A stretch of 64,000 nucleotides of DNA from Variovorax paradoxus (GTDB taxonomy: Bacteria > Pseudomonadota > Gammaproteobacteria > Burkholderiales > Burkholderiaceae_C). This document shows positions 47,370 to 56,299 of the stretch, piece after piece. The notes under the pieces are model-generated. The model saw only the letters and a list, made by a program, of their open reading frames with translations, had not been told where the DNA came from and ran no database searches. The first letter of the stretch is position 1; each line of letters opens with the position of its first letter. The stretch covers positions 2,669,001 to 2,733,000 of the forward strand of contig NZ_CP045644.1 of the NCBI RefSeq assembly GCF_009498455.1. The letters are read 5' to 3'. Both the position numbers and the translations under genes were made by a program.

Positions 47370-47810
47370 CTATATGCCGCCTTCCTGTTCTTCGTTGACC
47401 TTCACGACTTCCCCGGCAGCGCGCTGAATTGAAGCGGGGCTCAATCTCGGCTGCAGCCGCTCGCATGCTGCAAGACCGTCGACAATCAGCTCCCTTGCCG
47501 CCCTCTCGATTCCTTTCTCAGCCGACAGACCCACTAGCGCTTTCGCAGCGTTGTGCACGGCACACAGATCAGCATCATCCCCATCAATGGCGGCGTCCTC
47601 GCATGCGGAGACCACCCCGTAGATGATTGCCCCGGCTTGTTGCACGAGAGCCTGAACATCGTCGCCGATCAGCGCATGAATGCTGGCCTTGACATGATCG
47701 GCCTGCCAGGCTCGACGAATTTCGGCCTTTTGGAACAGGTTCAATCCCGTTACTGGTTTGCGACGAGTTCCCTTCCGCACTTTCCCACTCCCCAAAAAGA
47801 TTGCGTTCAA
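47370..47810 (-). CDS. Hypothetical protein at the island edge
   Basis: Protein of 146 residues starting with TTG. It has a basic N-terminus (GKVRKGTRRKPVTG), then a helical, cysteine-containing body (SACEDAAIDGDDADLCAVHNAAKALVG) and an acidic tail. No domain or signal peptide is recognised. Codon use and GC are below those of the core genes upstream. It is the first reading frame after the tRNA, where an integrase is often found, but it shows no recombinase motifs. Confidence 0.55.
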   Translation of the reverse strand: MNAIFLGSGKVRKGTRRKPVTGLNLFQKAEIRRAWQADHVKASIHALIGDDVQALVQQAGAIIYGVVSACEDAAIDGDDADLCAVHNAAKALVGLSAEKGIERAARELIVDGLAACERLQPRLSPASIQRAAGEVVKVNEEQEGGI

Positions 47811-48023
47811 CGAGTGGAGCTTACTGCGGGGAACGACGACGAAGCTGTGTGGTGCTGAGCAGGCACTCAGATGACCGCTCTGGAGTCGTGCGAGTGTCGC
47901 AAAGGGGCCCGTTCACGACGGCCGGGCGACAGGCTACAGTCGGCCAAAAGCGGAAGCTCATTACACCGTCCGTGGTCACGCATGCGCTCCGAAAGGGGCA
48001 AGAAAAAACACTGAGGAGAGGGC
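47811..48023. other. Intergenic, with repeat copy A
   Basis: No gene. The stretch at 47933-47962 has the core GCTACAGTCGGCC followed by AAAAGCGGAAG. It matches, inverted, a stretch at 49260-49292 and more loosely one at 50262-50290. A ribosome site (GAGGAGAGGG) before 48024 lies at its right end. Confidence 0.5.
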
Positions 48024-48488
48024 ATGCCATCAATTTGGAAAGCATTCCCCCGGCATATGGGGGCCGCAACTCTAGCCGTTGCACTTAGCGCATGCGCCCC
48101 CCCGGGTCCCGAGTCGACGGTGTGCAAATCCTTCTCCTTCGAGATCAAGAAAAGCGAATGGACAGACGTAAGACGGCTGATGCACGACTTCTCGATTGAA
48201 AGCCCCGGCAATCCTCCGTTTCTCGATGAGAGCTATCAAGATCCAGCAGACAAACGCAACTTAAGCCTCCAAGTTAAGCGTACGGGTGTGGGCATCACAA
48301 TTTACGTTGATGGCCTGATCTTCAAAGATGGCGAAAAAGTAACGCTGCGAGTGGTAGATGCGAACACAAACACTCGAGCCACGCAGTGCAATGCGGAGTA
48401 CCGTGCGGACTATGAAAACGTCCGAGCCAAACTGGCGGGGCGTTGGACGATTTCGGAGTCGTCGGAGCATGTCGGACCAGTGCGATAG
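48024..48488 (+). CDS. Small predicted lipoprotein
   Basis: Protein of 154 residues. Signal peptide with lipobox LSAC (cysteine 24), then APPGPESTVCKSFSFE. The mature part is mixed alpha/beta with two further cysteines and no recognisable domain. A GAGGAGAGGG site lies before the ATG, which supports the start. It stands alone. It may be an outer-membrane or periplasmic lipoprotein; function is unknown. Confidence 0.65.
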   Translation: MPSIWKAFPRHMGAATLAVALSACAPPGPESTVCKSFSFEIKKSEWTDVRRLMHDFSIESPGNPPFLDESYQDPADKRNLSLQVKRTGVGITIYVDGLIFKDGEKVTLRVVDANTNTRATQCNAEYRADYENVRAKLAGRWTISESSEHVGPVR

Positions 48489-48670
48489 CGACGGCCGCGC
48501 ACAACCGGCCGCGGCCTTCAATGGCCGGAGTGATGGACGAGGATTCAGCGCCCGCTTCTGGGCTGGCGAGAAGACAGCTTAGGGCCCCATACCGGAAGTT
48601 TCGCCTTCTCTGAAGCGGACATTCAACTTGTGTCGGTGCATACGTCTAGCCAATCCGTTAGGCAGCGGGT

Positions 48671-49114
48671 TCACAAGCTGCACATCATCCTCACTGAAAC
48701 CGAGTGGTCTTCCCCACTGCTCGCGGTGCCGTCAAAGGGGCCATCGGAGATGTCAATCAACACGCGCGTCAGCTTGGGATTGAATCTCTCCATGTAGCTG
48801 CGTATGCGTTCTGCACGTTCGCCTATGAGCTGGTAGTCCCGTCGCGGCAGCGATCTGGGCGCGACCGAATACTCGATCATCAGCCACGACCGAGAAGCCC
48901 AGTCCGACCCACACCGTTTTTCCATTTCTGCGGCGGCACGGTCGAGTGAGGCACTTTGATCACTCGATAGCGAAGATTCCGATCTGTGAAACACCAACGT
49001 CGCTCCTGCACTTGCTGGTGCGGCAGTACTCAACGCCCAGGCGTTCGAGAGGAAAGCTATGCCGAGTAGCAAGAGTACGCGAGTGACCAGGACTGACACG
49101 CTGCATAGTCGCAT
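48671..49114 (-). CDS. Degenerate OmpA-like exported protein
   Basis: Protein of 147 residues. The ATG at 49114 opens on a strong signal peptide (hydrophobic run, cleavage near NAWALST). The mature part ends in a weak OmpA/MotB-like stretch: DYQLIGERAERIRSYMERFNP keeps the R-A-E-x-V-R-x-Y pattern, but the NRRVE end is replaced by DHSVSVRMMC. It faces away from an OmpA-like gene at 49489. It may be a diverged peptidoglycan-binding protein. Confidence 0.55.
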   Translation of the reverse strand: MRLCSVSVLVTRVLLLLGIAFLSNAWALSTAAPASAGATLVFHRSESSLSSDQSASLDRAAAEMEKRCGSDWASRSWLMIEYSVAPRSLPRRDYQLIGERAERIRSYMERFNPKLTRVLIDISDGPFDGTASSGEDHSVSVRMMCSL

Positions 49115-49488
49115 CGGAAGTCGCCATAACTCGGTATGTTGCATCGGGCAAAAGTAGTCGCCTGTGCTGAGGTTTTTCGGTTCAACGGTGTATCTCATGA
49201 CAGCGGGTTTCGGGATTTAAAGTGCAGTTTCGTCAGCGATGACAAGAAAACTGGAGGGGCATGACAAACTTCTGCTCTTGGCCGACTGTAGCTGTACTGG
49301 CCACAGACAGAAAGGACCCGAAGCTGCCGGTCGGAATTGCCCAAAGCGGAAGTAGCAGCATCCCAAAGCGGTCCCTTGAGAACTTCGACGGCTCGTGCCC
49401 AAAGTCGTCATGAGAAATGACGACAGACGGTAGGTTGGCCCGCTTATAAGATTGCCGCGCAACCGGTGATTTCGACCGTGAAAGGCAT

Positions 49489-49965
49489 ATGAAAAAGTCC
49501 ATCTGTGCGATCTGGTACACGCGGCGGCACCTCGCATTGACGGTGCTTTTACTGTCACTGCCTGTGGCTGGATGGCCGCTCTCTCCCGTTTACGTCGACC
49601 GAGACCTGTACTTTGGCAAGAACGAAGTCGCTCTTAAGCCAGAACACTTGGAGATCCTGAGGGCGCTTGCCTGCCACACAACCGCTGACGGCCGCCCAAT
49701 CTTCGTTTACGGCCACGCCTCCAAGTCGGAGCACGCACCCATGAAGCTTGCTCAGAGACGAGCTGAAGCAGTCAAGAATACGTTGATCCAGTTCGGCTTC
49801 GCGGCAGCACGGATTGGCATCGAATCACACGGCGCCGACCTACCCGTTTCTGTAGAACGCGACGCAGATGGGAGGGCGAAAAACCGTCGCGTTGAAATCG
49901 CCTCGCCCGGATCTCTCAGTGCAAACAGTTGCGACAAGGTAAGTCGAGACCGACCTCGCCCGTAG
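49489..49965 (+). CDS. OmpA-like peptidoglycan-binding protein
   Basis: Protein of 158 residues with a signal peptide ending near VAGWPLS. The OmpA domain covers residues 35-140: LYFGKNEVALKPEHLEIL, the turn VYGHASKSEHAPMKLAQRRA, and the closing segment AKNRRVEIAS with the peptidoglycan-contact arginine pair. The usual ID-D-T of the second loop is altered. No lipobox is present. It would sit in the periplasm bound to the wall. No partner genes mark a specific system. Confidence 0.8.
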   Translation: MKKSICAIWYTRRHLALTVLLLSLPVAGWPLSPVYVDRDLYFGKNEVALKPEHLEILRALACHTTADGRPIFVYGHASKSEHAPMKLAQRRAEAVKNTLIQFGFAAARIGIESHGADLPVSVERDADGRAKNRRVEIASPGSLSANSCDKVSRDRPRP

Positions 49966-50393
49966 CGGAAGAATAAAGCAGACTTGATTTGGCAAATAAA
50001 GCTGCTGTCGACACCTCCGCCGAGAGACTGCTTCTGGCCGATTCTGTTGAAAAAATCGGTCGCAGCGTTCACCGCTGCACCGTGTCGAAAATCGACCTCT
50101 CAGATCGATCCAGGATCGACGATCGCGGCACAGGGAATGGTTTGACGGTCGCGATGATTCGGACGGTGCTTTTCATGCAGGCTCAAGTTGGAGTAGAACT
50201 CCATCGACATAGGTGGACGCTGTCTGCTTCGGCATAGGCAAACGTCTAACTTTGGTTTTCCGCGACCGGCCGCTCGAGGTCGACTGTAGCCGCACCGGCT
50301 GTTGGCGCAATGGAGCCCAAGCCGCTCTGAACCCAACACCGCGCCACCCCTCTGCGACTCAACTCTGTCTTCGACCCGACTAGGGGCAGCCGC
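49966..50393. other. 428-bp gene-free stretch with repeat copy C
   Basis: No protein gene is supported. It holds a degenerate segment at 50262-50290 (GGTCGACTGTAGCCGC core, minus-strand GCTACAGTCGACC), related to copies near 47933 and 49285. The sequence around 50030-50070 (CCGATTCTGTTGAAAAAATC) looks like decayed mobile DNA, though I cannot assign it. A partly symmetrical motif GATCGATCCAGGATCGACGATCG lies at 50103-50125, broken by mismatches. Confidence 0.4.
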
Positions 50394-52313
50394 TTACACC
50401 ACTTCGATGTGCCAGCCCTTGCTCAAGAGCGCCGTTCGCAATCCCGGCGGAACTCGCTCTTCGTTTGCCGCTAGGCACAACAACGCCGCAGGGCGGGACA
50501 TCGCAACATAGAGATTCCGCATTTGGGCCTGCTGTGTCTTTGGGAGCTTGCCGAGCTTCTTCGAGGCAATCCCGGCGATGTATTCAAGCCCCAGCGCAAC
50601 GTCAAACTTCCTGCTGGTGCCACCGTAGGATTCCAGGACCAGGGATGCGGAGTGCGTCTCGCCCTTCATCCCGGCTGTCGTGCCTAGCCCAAACTCAAGA
50701 CTCCGTCCCAGGTGGGAGACCTGACACCTCGTCGAGGCGGTCGAACTCGTCGTCCCTTGCGGCCCTGGCCCATCAAATACGCTCATTTCTGAGAACTCAT
50801 CAAACTCGAGTTCATCCGGGAGGTACGGCTTGAGTCCTACATACACAAGCTGGATGGTCGAATCGCGCTGGCCCACGACACAGAGTTGCTCACCAGAAAT
50901 CGCCAGGTGACGGGTGAGACCTTCAATCGGCCCTGATGCCCCGAACTCTCTTGCGGCCCGAGGTAGCGCACGTGCATCTCGAACACCGTCCGCCAGAGGC
51001 GACCCTGCCGCGCGGAGCACCAGCAGCAGTGCCCTCCGGACGTCGGAAACACGCGAGCTGAGCGATGCCTCCAGCAGGGTCTTCTTGGCATCCCCGACGA
51101 GCCCCCAGAAGCATTCAGAACGCATGCTGGCGATTTGCTGGCCTTCACCATAGGCCGGCCAGTAGTCCACAAGATGGCGCCCAGCCGCAACCTTGCCCTC
51201 TCCCGCCTTGCGAGTGCACATCGCCTTCACCTCGCGGGCACCAGCTTCGTCCTCGGTCAGGCGGTCGATTACCAAGCGGCCATAGTGTGGCAACACCTTG
51301 GCTGCATCTGCCGTGGAATACAAGAGTAGGGTCGGCGCGTGGGTGCCAGTTCCCTCTCCAACAACTGCATTGCCGCTCAGGCGCACGCTTCCCACCGCAC
51401 TCGCGATGGCCGGACCAAACCGCTTGCTGGTGCTGATGCAACCGTAGCCGCCCCTCGGGAACGTGAGGAGGTCAGCATTCTCCTCGTCCGAGAGAATCTT
51501 CTGGTCTACATCCCCGAGTCTTTGCATCACCGACTTTCCATCGAAGATGCGATTCAGGAAGGACTCTTGGTCCCAGGACGTGTCCTGCATCTCGTCGATG
51601 AACACCATCGGGAACCGCCGGTGAACGACATCCACGAGATGAGGGCAGGTCTTGAGCGCGAGGTCGGCGTACGCGAACATGTCCCGATGCCGAAAGATGC
51701 CGTCCTTGGTCAGCATCTTCTTAAGCGTCATCAGCGACTTGTATGACGCCGTGTGCGTGCCGGGCAGTGTTCCGCTCTCAATTTGCACCTGCAGGTCCGC
51801 CGTCCGATAAAACAAGGATGTGGCGATGCCGTCGCCATTGTTCTGGTTCTCCAGATACACGCGCAGGCCCGAGAACATGCCCAGCTGAAGAAGCGACTTG
51901 GCCTTATCGGCGAAGACCACGTCGTCGATGACATCGACCTTTTGGCCCAAGCTTCGCAGCATAGGCATCGCGAAGAACTGGTTGACGAAGGCATGGATGG
52001 TGCCAACGAAATGGGGATAACTCAGTAGCTGCGCGCCCTCAGCGCTCCCCCCTAAGCGCTGCGCAATCTCGTCCCGCGCCACGTTGGTGTGGCTGAGAAC
52101 ACAGATTCCGCGTCGAGCATGTGGCCACTTCTTGGCCAGCAAGAGCAGCTTGGCCGCGAGCAATGAAGTCTTCCCGCTACCCGGAACCGCATTGAAGTCA
52201 CGCGAACCGTTCTCCAGCAGCGCGCTCCGACGTTCCGCATCATCGAACATCAGGTCCTTGGTTAGGGTCGTGAGATCGGCCAAGTCCGCCGGTCCGAGGC
52301 TGACCGCGCTCAC
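50394..52313 (-). CDS. UvrD-like SF1 helicase, GajB-like
   Basis: Helicase of 639 residues. Walker A is AVPGSGKTSLL (42-52), Walker B FIDEMQDTS (238-246), motif III LGDVDQKI (266-273), motif V near GMKGETHSASLVLE and motif VI YVAMSRPA near 612. The nucleotide motifs of superfamily 1A are complete. The GTG start overlaps the stop of the OLD-family gene (GTGA), so the two are made together. This pairing and order match the Gabija antiphage system, in which GajB senses DNA ends or nucleotide depletion and works with the GajA nuclease. The protein is longer than the roughly 500-residue Bacillus GajB. Confidence 0.85.
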   Translation of the reverse strand: MSAVSLGPADLADLTTLTKDLMFDDAERRSALLENGSRDFNAVPGSGKTSLLAAKLLLLAKKWPHARRGICVLSHTNVARDEIAQRLGGSAEGAQLLSYPHFVGTIHAFVNQFFAMPMLRSLGQKVDVIDDVVFADKAKSLLQLGMFSGLRVYLENQNNGDGIATSLFYRTADLQVQIESGTLPGTHTASYKSLMTLKKMLTKDGIFRHRDMFAYADLALKTCPHLVDVVHRRFPMVFIDEMQDTSWDQESFLNRIFDGKSVMQRLGDVDQKILSDEENADLLTFPRGGYGCISTSKRFGPAIASAVGSVRLSGNAVVGEGTGTHAPTLLLYSTADAAKVLPHYGRLVIDRLTEDEAGAREVKAMCTRKAGEGKVAAGRHLVDYWPAYGEGQQIASMRSECFWGLVGDAKKTLLEASLSSRVSDVRRALLLVLRAAGSPLADGVRDARALPRAAREFGASGPIEGLTRHLAISGEQLCVVGQRDSTIQLVYVGLKPYLPDELEFDEFSEMSVFDGPGPQGTTSSTASTRCQVSHLGRSLEFGLGTTAGMKGETHSASLVLESYGGTSRKFDVALGLEYIAGIASKKLGKLPKTQQAQMRNLYVAMSRPAALLCLAANEERVPPGLRTALLSKGWHIEVV

Positions 52314-54493
52314 GTTCCAGTTCCCTGCGTGACACCCGTCGACGCACTTGGCGGAGCGACTGGGGCCGCCGGCGCGGCTCCAGCCTGACCATATGTCTGA
52401 GCACTGGCGACGACGGGGCCTTGCGGGGCGGCCACGGTCGGGATGGCCGACGGAACTGACGGGAACGCCGCAGGCACCGGAGGCAGCGTGGAGCTTGGGA
52501 CTGACGCGGCAGCTCCAGGCACGGTGAGCGCGGATAGCACTGCCGCCCCCGCGCCCGCCGTCGCTGCCGGCTTCGCGGCTGGAGCGATAGTCAAGTGGGA
52601 GAGTGCTGCCTGCAGGTAAGGAGGCAAAGCCTTGAACAGGTCTTCGCCCGTTCCATACTTCCCCGTGCAGACCAAGTGGGCTGCGTACTGGGCCGCGATG
52701 GCCTTCGATGCTTCCTTCAGTTGAAGCGGCTTGTAGATGATGGCCGCCAGGGCTTCTGGGGTGTGCCCTGCACCATCCAACGAGGTCCAGCTCAACTCAG
52801 CTGCGGCCAGCGTCTCAGTTTCATCGGCTTCTTCAAGACGTTCATCGCGAGACTTTGCCTTGGCTGCCAGAGAAATCGCCAGGTGCATCAGCTTCGCGCA
52901 GCCATGCAGCGCCAGGTCGAACTCAAGCGTCCAGCGGTCAGAAACACACACGATGGTCTTGCCGCCTTCAGCTCGCTCCTTCTTCCTCTGTACCGCTTCA
53001 GCCATCTCAAGTGCGGAGTAATCAGAATCGAAGCGCTTCCCCTTGGCGGGCTTGGCGACGTAAGGCTTTGCGACGTCGGGCACGATGTCCCGATCCGTCA
53101 GGCAGACCACCGGAATCGGAATCTCCGGGCCGGCTCCCTCGCGCTGAAGGATGCGAGCGTAGTGATACAGCCCAGTGTGTCCGACGTTGACCATCGACAC
53201 GCCGTGCTTTGAGAACGACCGACCGCACATCTCAGCGATAGCGGGAACCAAGATGGCTTCGGCAGGTCCCTCCACCATCATGATGCCGCGGGCAAAGAAC
53301 AAGTTCGCCTTGGTTGCGTCGATGAAGCGGCGCAGGAACGAGTAGTCGGTGCGCCTGAGCTTGGTCTTTCCCGCGGCCAACGGGAACGTCTGAGCCTTGT
53401 GCACCAGCGTCATGTCTTCGATGCGCGCGGTCGACACCAACGAAGGGCTATGGGTCGTCATGATGACCTGCACGCGCTTCTCCGCCTGCTCCTCGTTAGA
53501 GTGTTCCTTCAGCAGGTCCATCACGCGCTCTTGCAGCTGCGGATGGAGGTGGGCCTCAGGCTCTTCGACGAGCAGCAGAGCGAGTTCCTCGCCGTCCCGA
53601 AGCAGCACCAGCTCGGTGGCCATGAACAGCGCGTTGTTGTAGCCAAGGCCCCGCGCACAGCGTTCATCCGGATGAATATGCGCGCCGGGCAGCAAGGACA
53701 GCTCGAACTTCTCAAGGATTGGCGTCAGCGAAAGGTCGGGGGCGATACGGATGCGCGACTGAAGCTCCTCGCCGGAGAACGCGAACTGACCGAGGTAGTT
53801 ATCGTTGATGTCTTTCTCTACGCCCTTGACGACCTCATGCTCACCCAGGTGGTGCTGCGCGAATGCCATCAAGCCGACCAAGCGCTCAGGAACGTCTTTG
53901 GGCGAGGCCTTATCGAAGTCGTTCACTTCCTGACCTGCGATGTCGTTGTGGGCGCCAAGAATCTGCGAAAGACGCGATTGGCGGCCTGGTCGCAACTCCG
54001 CTTCGGCGTCACGCAGTGGCCTCAGGTAGGTCGCGCGCACAAGCTCTCTGACCGCATAGCCGACCTCCGGCCCGGTGCCAGCAGCGCCGGTTCGAACGAC
54101 GGTGTCGACGCGCGCTCGCTTTGTCGCTTGCGGCGGATGGTAGCGCGCCTCGAGATGGAGGATGAGCGAGCAGGTTCCGTCCGCGCCGAGGGTGAGCCAT
54201 TCGAGAACCGATGCCTCTTGGTCTGGGCTCAATCCACACAGCGTGGCTTCGATGCTGAGTGTTTGGGCGCGACTTTTTCCTTCAATGTGGAAGTCCTGCT
54301 CGAAGAGCCTGACAGGCTCATAGCTTGTCGTCAGCAGTACCTGCCGGATGGCATCAACGACTCCGGTCTTGCCAGCATCGTTCTCACCAACAAGGATGTT
54401 GAGCCCGGGATTGAGCTCCCAGTTCAGTTCAGGCGCAGTCGTGCCGTCCCCGAACGCGCGATAGTTGCGCGCCCGGATGTGCTTCAGGTACAT
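52310..54493 (-). CDS. OLD-family ATPase/TOPRIM nuclease, GajA-like
   Basis: Protein of 727 residues. An ABC-type ATPase domain has Walker A VGENDAGKTG (35-44), Walker B LLLVEEPEAHLHP (306-318) and the H-loop MTTHSPS (345-351). The TOPRIM domain follows with EGPAE (408-412), the DxD pair D467/D469 (CLTDRDI) and TLEFDLA near 522. The last 90 residues are alanine/proline-rich low complexity, not typical of GajA. The ATG at 54493 has GGGGAG 7 bp upstream; an in-frame ATG at 54583 is possible. GajA nicks DNA when ATP falls. With the helicase gene next to it, the unit is a Gabija-like defence system. Confidence 0.88.
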   Translation of the reverse strand: MYLKHIRARNYRAFGDGTTAPELNWELNPGLNILVGENDAGKTGVVDAIRQVLLTTSYEPVRLFEQDFHIEGKSRAQTLSIEATLCGLSPDQEASVLEWLTLGADGTCSLILHLEARYHPPQATKRARVDTVVRTGAAGTGPEVGYAVRELVRATYLRPLRDAEAELRPGRQSRLSQILGAHNDIAGQEVNDFDKASPKDVPERLVGLMAFAQHHLGEHEVVKGVEKDINDNYLGQFAFSGEELQSRIRIAPDLSLTPILEKFELSLLPGAHIHPDERCARGLGYNNALFMATELVLLRDGEELALLLVEEPEAHLHPQLQERVMDLLKEHSNEEQAEKRVQVIMTTHSPSLVSTARIEDMTLVHKAQTFPLAAGKTKLRRTDYSFLRRFIDATKANLFFARGIMMVEGPAEAILVPAIAEMCGRSFSKHGVSMVNVGHTGLYHYARILQREGAGPEIPIPVVCLTDRDIVPDVAKPYVAKPAKGKRFDSDYSALEMAEAVQRKKERAEGGKTIVCVSDRWTLEFDLALHGCAKLMHLAISLAAKAKSRDERLEEADETETLAAAELSWTSLDGAGHTPEALAAIIYKPLQLKEASKAIAAQYAAHLVCTGKYGTGEDLFKALPPYLQAALSHLTIAPAAKPAATAGAGAAVLSALTVPGAAASVPSSTLPPVPAAFPSVPSAIPTVAAPQGPVVASAQTYGQAGAAPAAPVAPPSASTGVTQGTGT

Positions 54494-54892
54494 GCTTTCT
54501 CCCCACTTGTTCGACGGCATCACCTGCGAAAGTTTGCAGGCTCCCTCCGACTTCGGTTCTCGCTTGCCGCTTAGGTCATTCACGCCCTTGCGATGTCGTC
54601 TTCACCGTCTCGTCCCACGGCACTAGGCTCCGTACCGGATAGGCCCCTCAGTTGAGGTGGTTGGACGCATTCGGCGCTAAACGTCTTGGCGCTACCGCAA
54701 CACTATCACCTCTCCGCGCATGCGGGGGAATCGAAAGTTCGCATCGAACGTCCGCTTGTGCTCGTCGCGGCCATTTGAATCGCTTTTCGCGAAGGACACC
54801 GCACCCCCGAGCAGCGGGTCTTGCCTCTCACATTGCAGAGTGCCTTCGGGGGCCGTGAATCGCTCGACCACGTCTTCGTCGCCGCCTAGGGA
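54494..54892. other. 399-bp leader region of the Gabija-like unit
   Basis: No gene is supported, although a minus-strand frame is open upstream of the nuclease start to 54583. The promoter of the defence genes should lie here. No -10/-35 pair or operator stood out, and no HTH gene adjoins. The region is compositionally mixed, consistent with island DNA. Confidence 0.45.
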
Positions 54893-55641
54893 TTACTTTG
54901 ATGCGATGGACGTGAACCGTAACTCGATACTTTGCGGGACGGCGCAGCCGCCCGCATGCACCGCCGGCTCAAAGCGCGCAACCGCCAACTGATCTCTGAT
55001 GGCTGTGTCCAGCACGGGGGCGACCGGTGGATAGGGAAACTGGACCGTGACCGGATCAACCTGCCCGTCGGTGCCGACAACGAATCGGGCCACGATACTG
55101 TCTCGGACACCGATGCCGTTCAGATTTGTGCTCAAGCTGACGGCACGGGCCGAGCGTTCGACCTCGAGTGTGTTGAAAACATACTGGCCGGGCGCAACTC
55201 CCGGTACTTCGGGGGGACAGCCCTTAGCCAGGCGAGCCGGATGCTCCGGCAGCACGGTGAAACCCGACGCGGCACCTAGCTCGCGGTATCGGTGGTACAT
55301 GTCCATGATCACACTGGTCCTGCGCCCTGACGCGCATGAGACGGTGTAGTCATCCAGCGTGTTGCCGTATGGCCCAGGTCCGTGGCTACCCCGGCGCTCG
55401 AAAGTCGGCGCATCGCCTTCTGGGCAACGCAGCCGAAGCAGGTAGTCACGCTCGCCTATCGGTCCGGCCGACCGCACGGGATTCGCTCTAGAGCCCAAGG
55501 GTACAGACGAATCCAGCGTCGTGGCAGGCGGTGGCGTGCTATCGACGGGTCGCACGAGCTTCAGTTCAGTTGAGCCAGACAAGCGGCCGGGGCGAACAAT
55601 ATGACGCACAGCAGTGAAAGGACGATTCGCTGCTGCGCCAT
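54893..55641 (-). pseudogene. TonB-C-domain-like exported protein, frameshifted
   Basis: An ATG at 55641 opens a typical signal peptide of 24 residues (MAQQRIVL... ACLAQ) that stops after LN at 55561. The mature protein continues in another frame to 54893. At the junction the pentamer AACTG occurs twice in tandem; with one copy the reading frame would run unbroken from signal peptide into LKLVRPVDSTPPP. The C-terminus (FVVGTDGQVDPVTVQ, then ARFEPAVHAGGCAVPQSIELRF) resembles a TonB C-terminal fold. The break is therefore a 5-bp duplication, or a sequencing error. Product: periplasmic or envelope protein of unknown role. Confidence 0.8.
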
Positions 55642-55749
55642 GAATGAAGCCGTCCGATGCAGAGCCGAGAGGATCACCGTAGACACTGAAGCGCTGAATC
55701 GACGCCGGGACACTGGAGTTGCGATACGCCTCAAGGAAAGCTGTGCGCT

Positions 55750-56187
55750 CTATTCCTGAAGCTGCTGCGCTACGTCCCGCTTGCCCAAGCTTCGCACCGA
55801 CGCCAGAGATTCGAGCTGAGCGGCACGCGGCCGGGCCTTGCCCTGTTCCCAGTGGTAAATCGTCTGGCCCGAAACGCCTACCAGCTTGCCGTAGGCAGCA
55901 GCAGATACCCCGAGCTTGCTGCGATGCGCCGCTAACCGACCGGCGCTGAAGCGACGTGCGGGCCCTTCCTCAGCCGGCTCCGTCGCATCAGGTGCTGACC
56001 GCACTCGTGCCGAGCCCTTGCTGAACCGGCGCAGTTCTTTCTCCAGACCGTCGATTTGGCGGCGCAATGCAGCAATCGAGCTTCGGTAATGAGTCGACGC
56101 CTTCTTGAGCGCTTCGATCTCGGTGCGAACCTCCTTGCGAGCTACGCGGGAGATTTCGGCTTTCAGAATGGATGCGATATTTGGCAT
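55750..56187 (-). CDS. HTH protein with coiled-coil N-terminus
   Basis: Protein of 145 residues. Residues 10-60 form a charged helix (EVRTEIEALKKA, IDGLEKELRR). The C-terminal half is an XRE/Cro-type HTH: SKLGVSAAAYGKLVGVSGQT and IYHWEQGKARPR. It is probably a small dimeric DNA-binding regulator, similar to plasmid or toxin-antitoxin regulators, but no toxin is adjacent. The lack of a known operator leaves its target open. Confidence 0.8.
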   Translation of the reverse strand: MPNIASILKAEISRVARKEVRTEIEALKKASTHYRSSIAALRRQIDGLEKELRRFSKGSARVRSAPDATEPAEEGPARRFSAGRLAAHRSKLGVSAAAYGKLVGVSGQTIYHWEQGKARPRAAQLESLASVRSLGKRDVAQQLQE

Positions 56188-56299
56188 GCCCGCATTGTGC
56201 AGGCCAATACCTTAAGCGTCGAATTTCGTCGGCTTGCACGAAGGCCAGCCACGGTCGAGGCTGTACTGCGTCAGCCGAAAAAGCTGAACGCAGATCGAG

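Noticed and set aside
47206..47466. Short minus-strand frame that might be an integrase remnant beside the tRNA
   Set aside because: No tyrosine recombinase residues (R, H-x-x-R, Y) are visible, and the frame runs through the terminator.
48640..50250. GTTAGGC-like and GTCTAAC-like cores suggesting integron attC sites
   Set aside because: The cores at 48654 and 50243 lack matching partners at the right distance and there is no palindromic body; no integrase gene is present.
50394..54493. PARIS or retron-type identity for the OLD/helicase pair
   Set aside because: No AriA/AriB partner, reverse transcriptase or ncRNA; the helicase motif set points to a Gabija-like pair.
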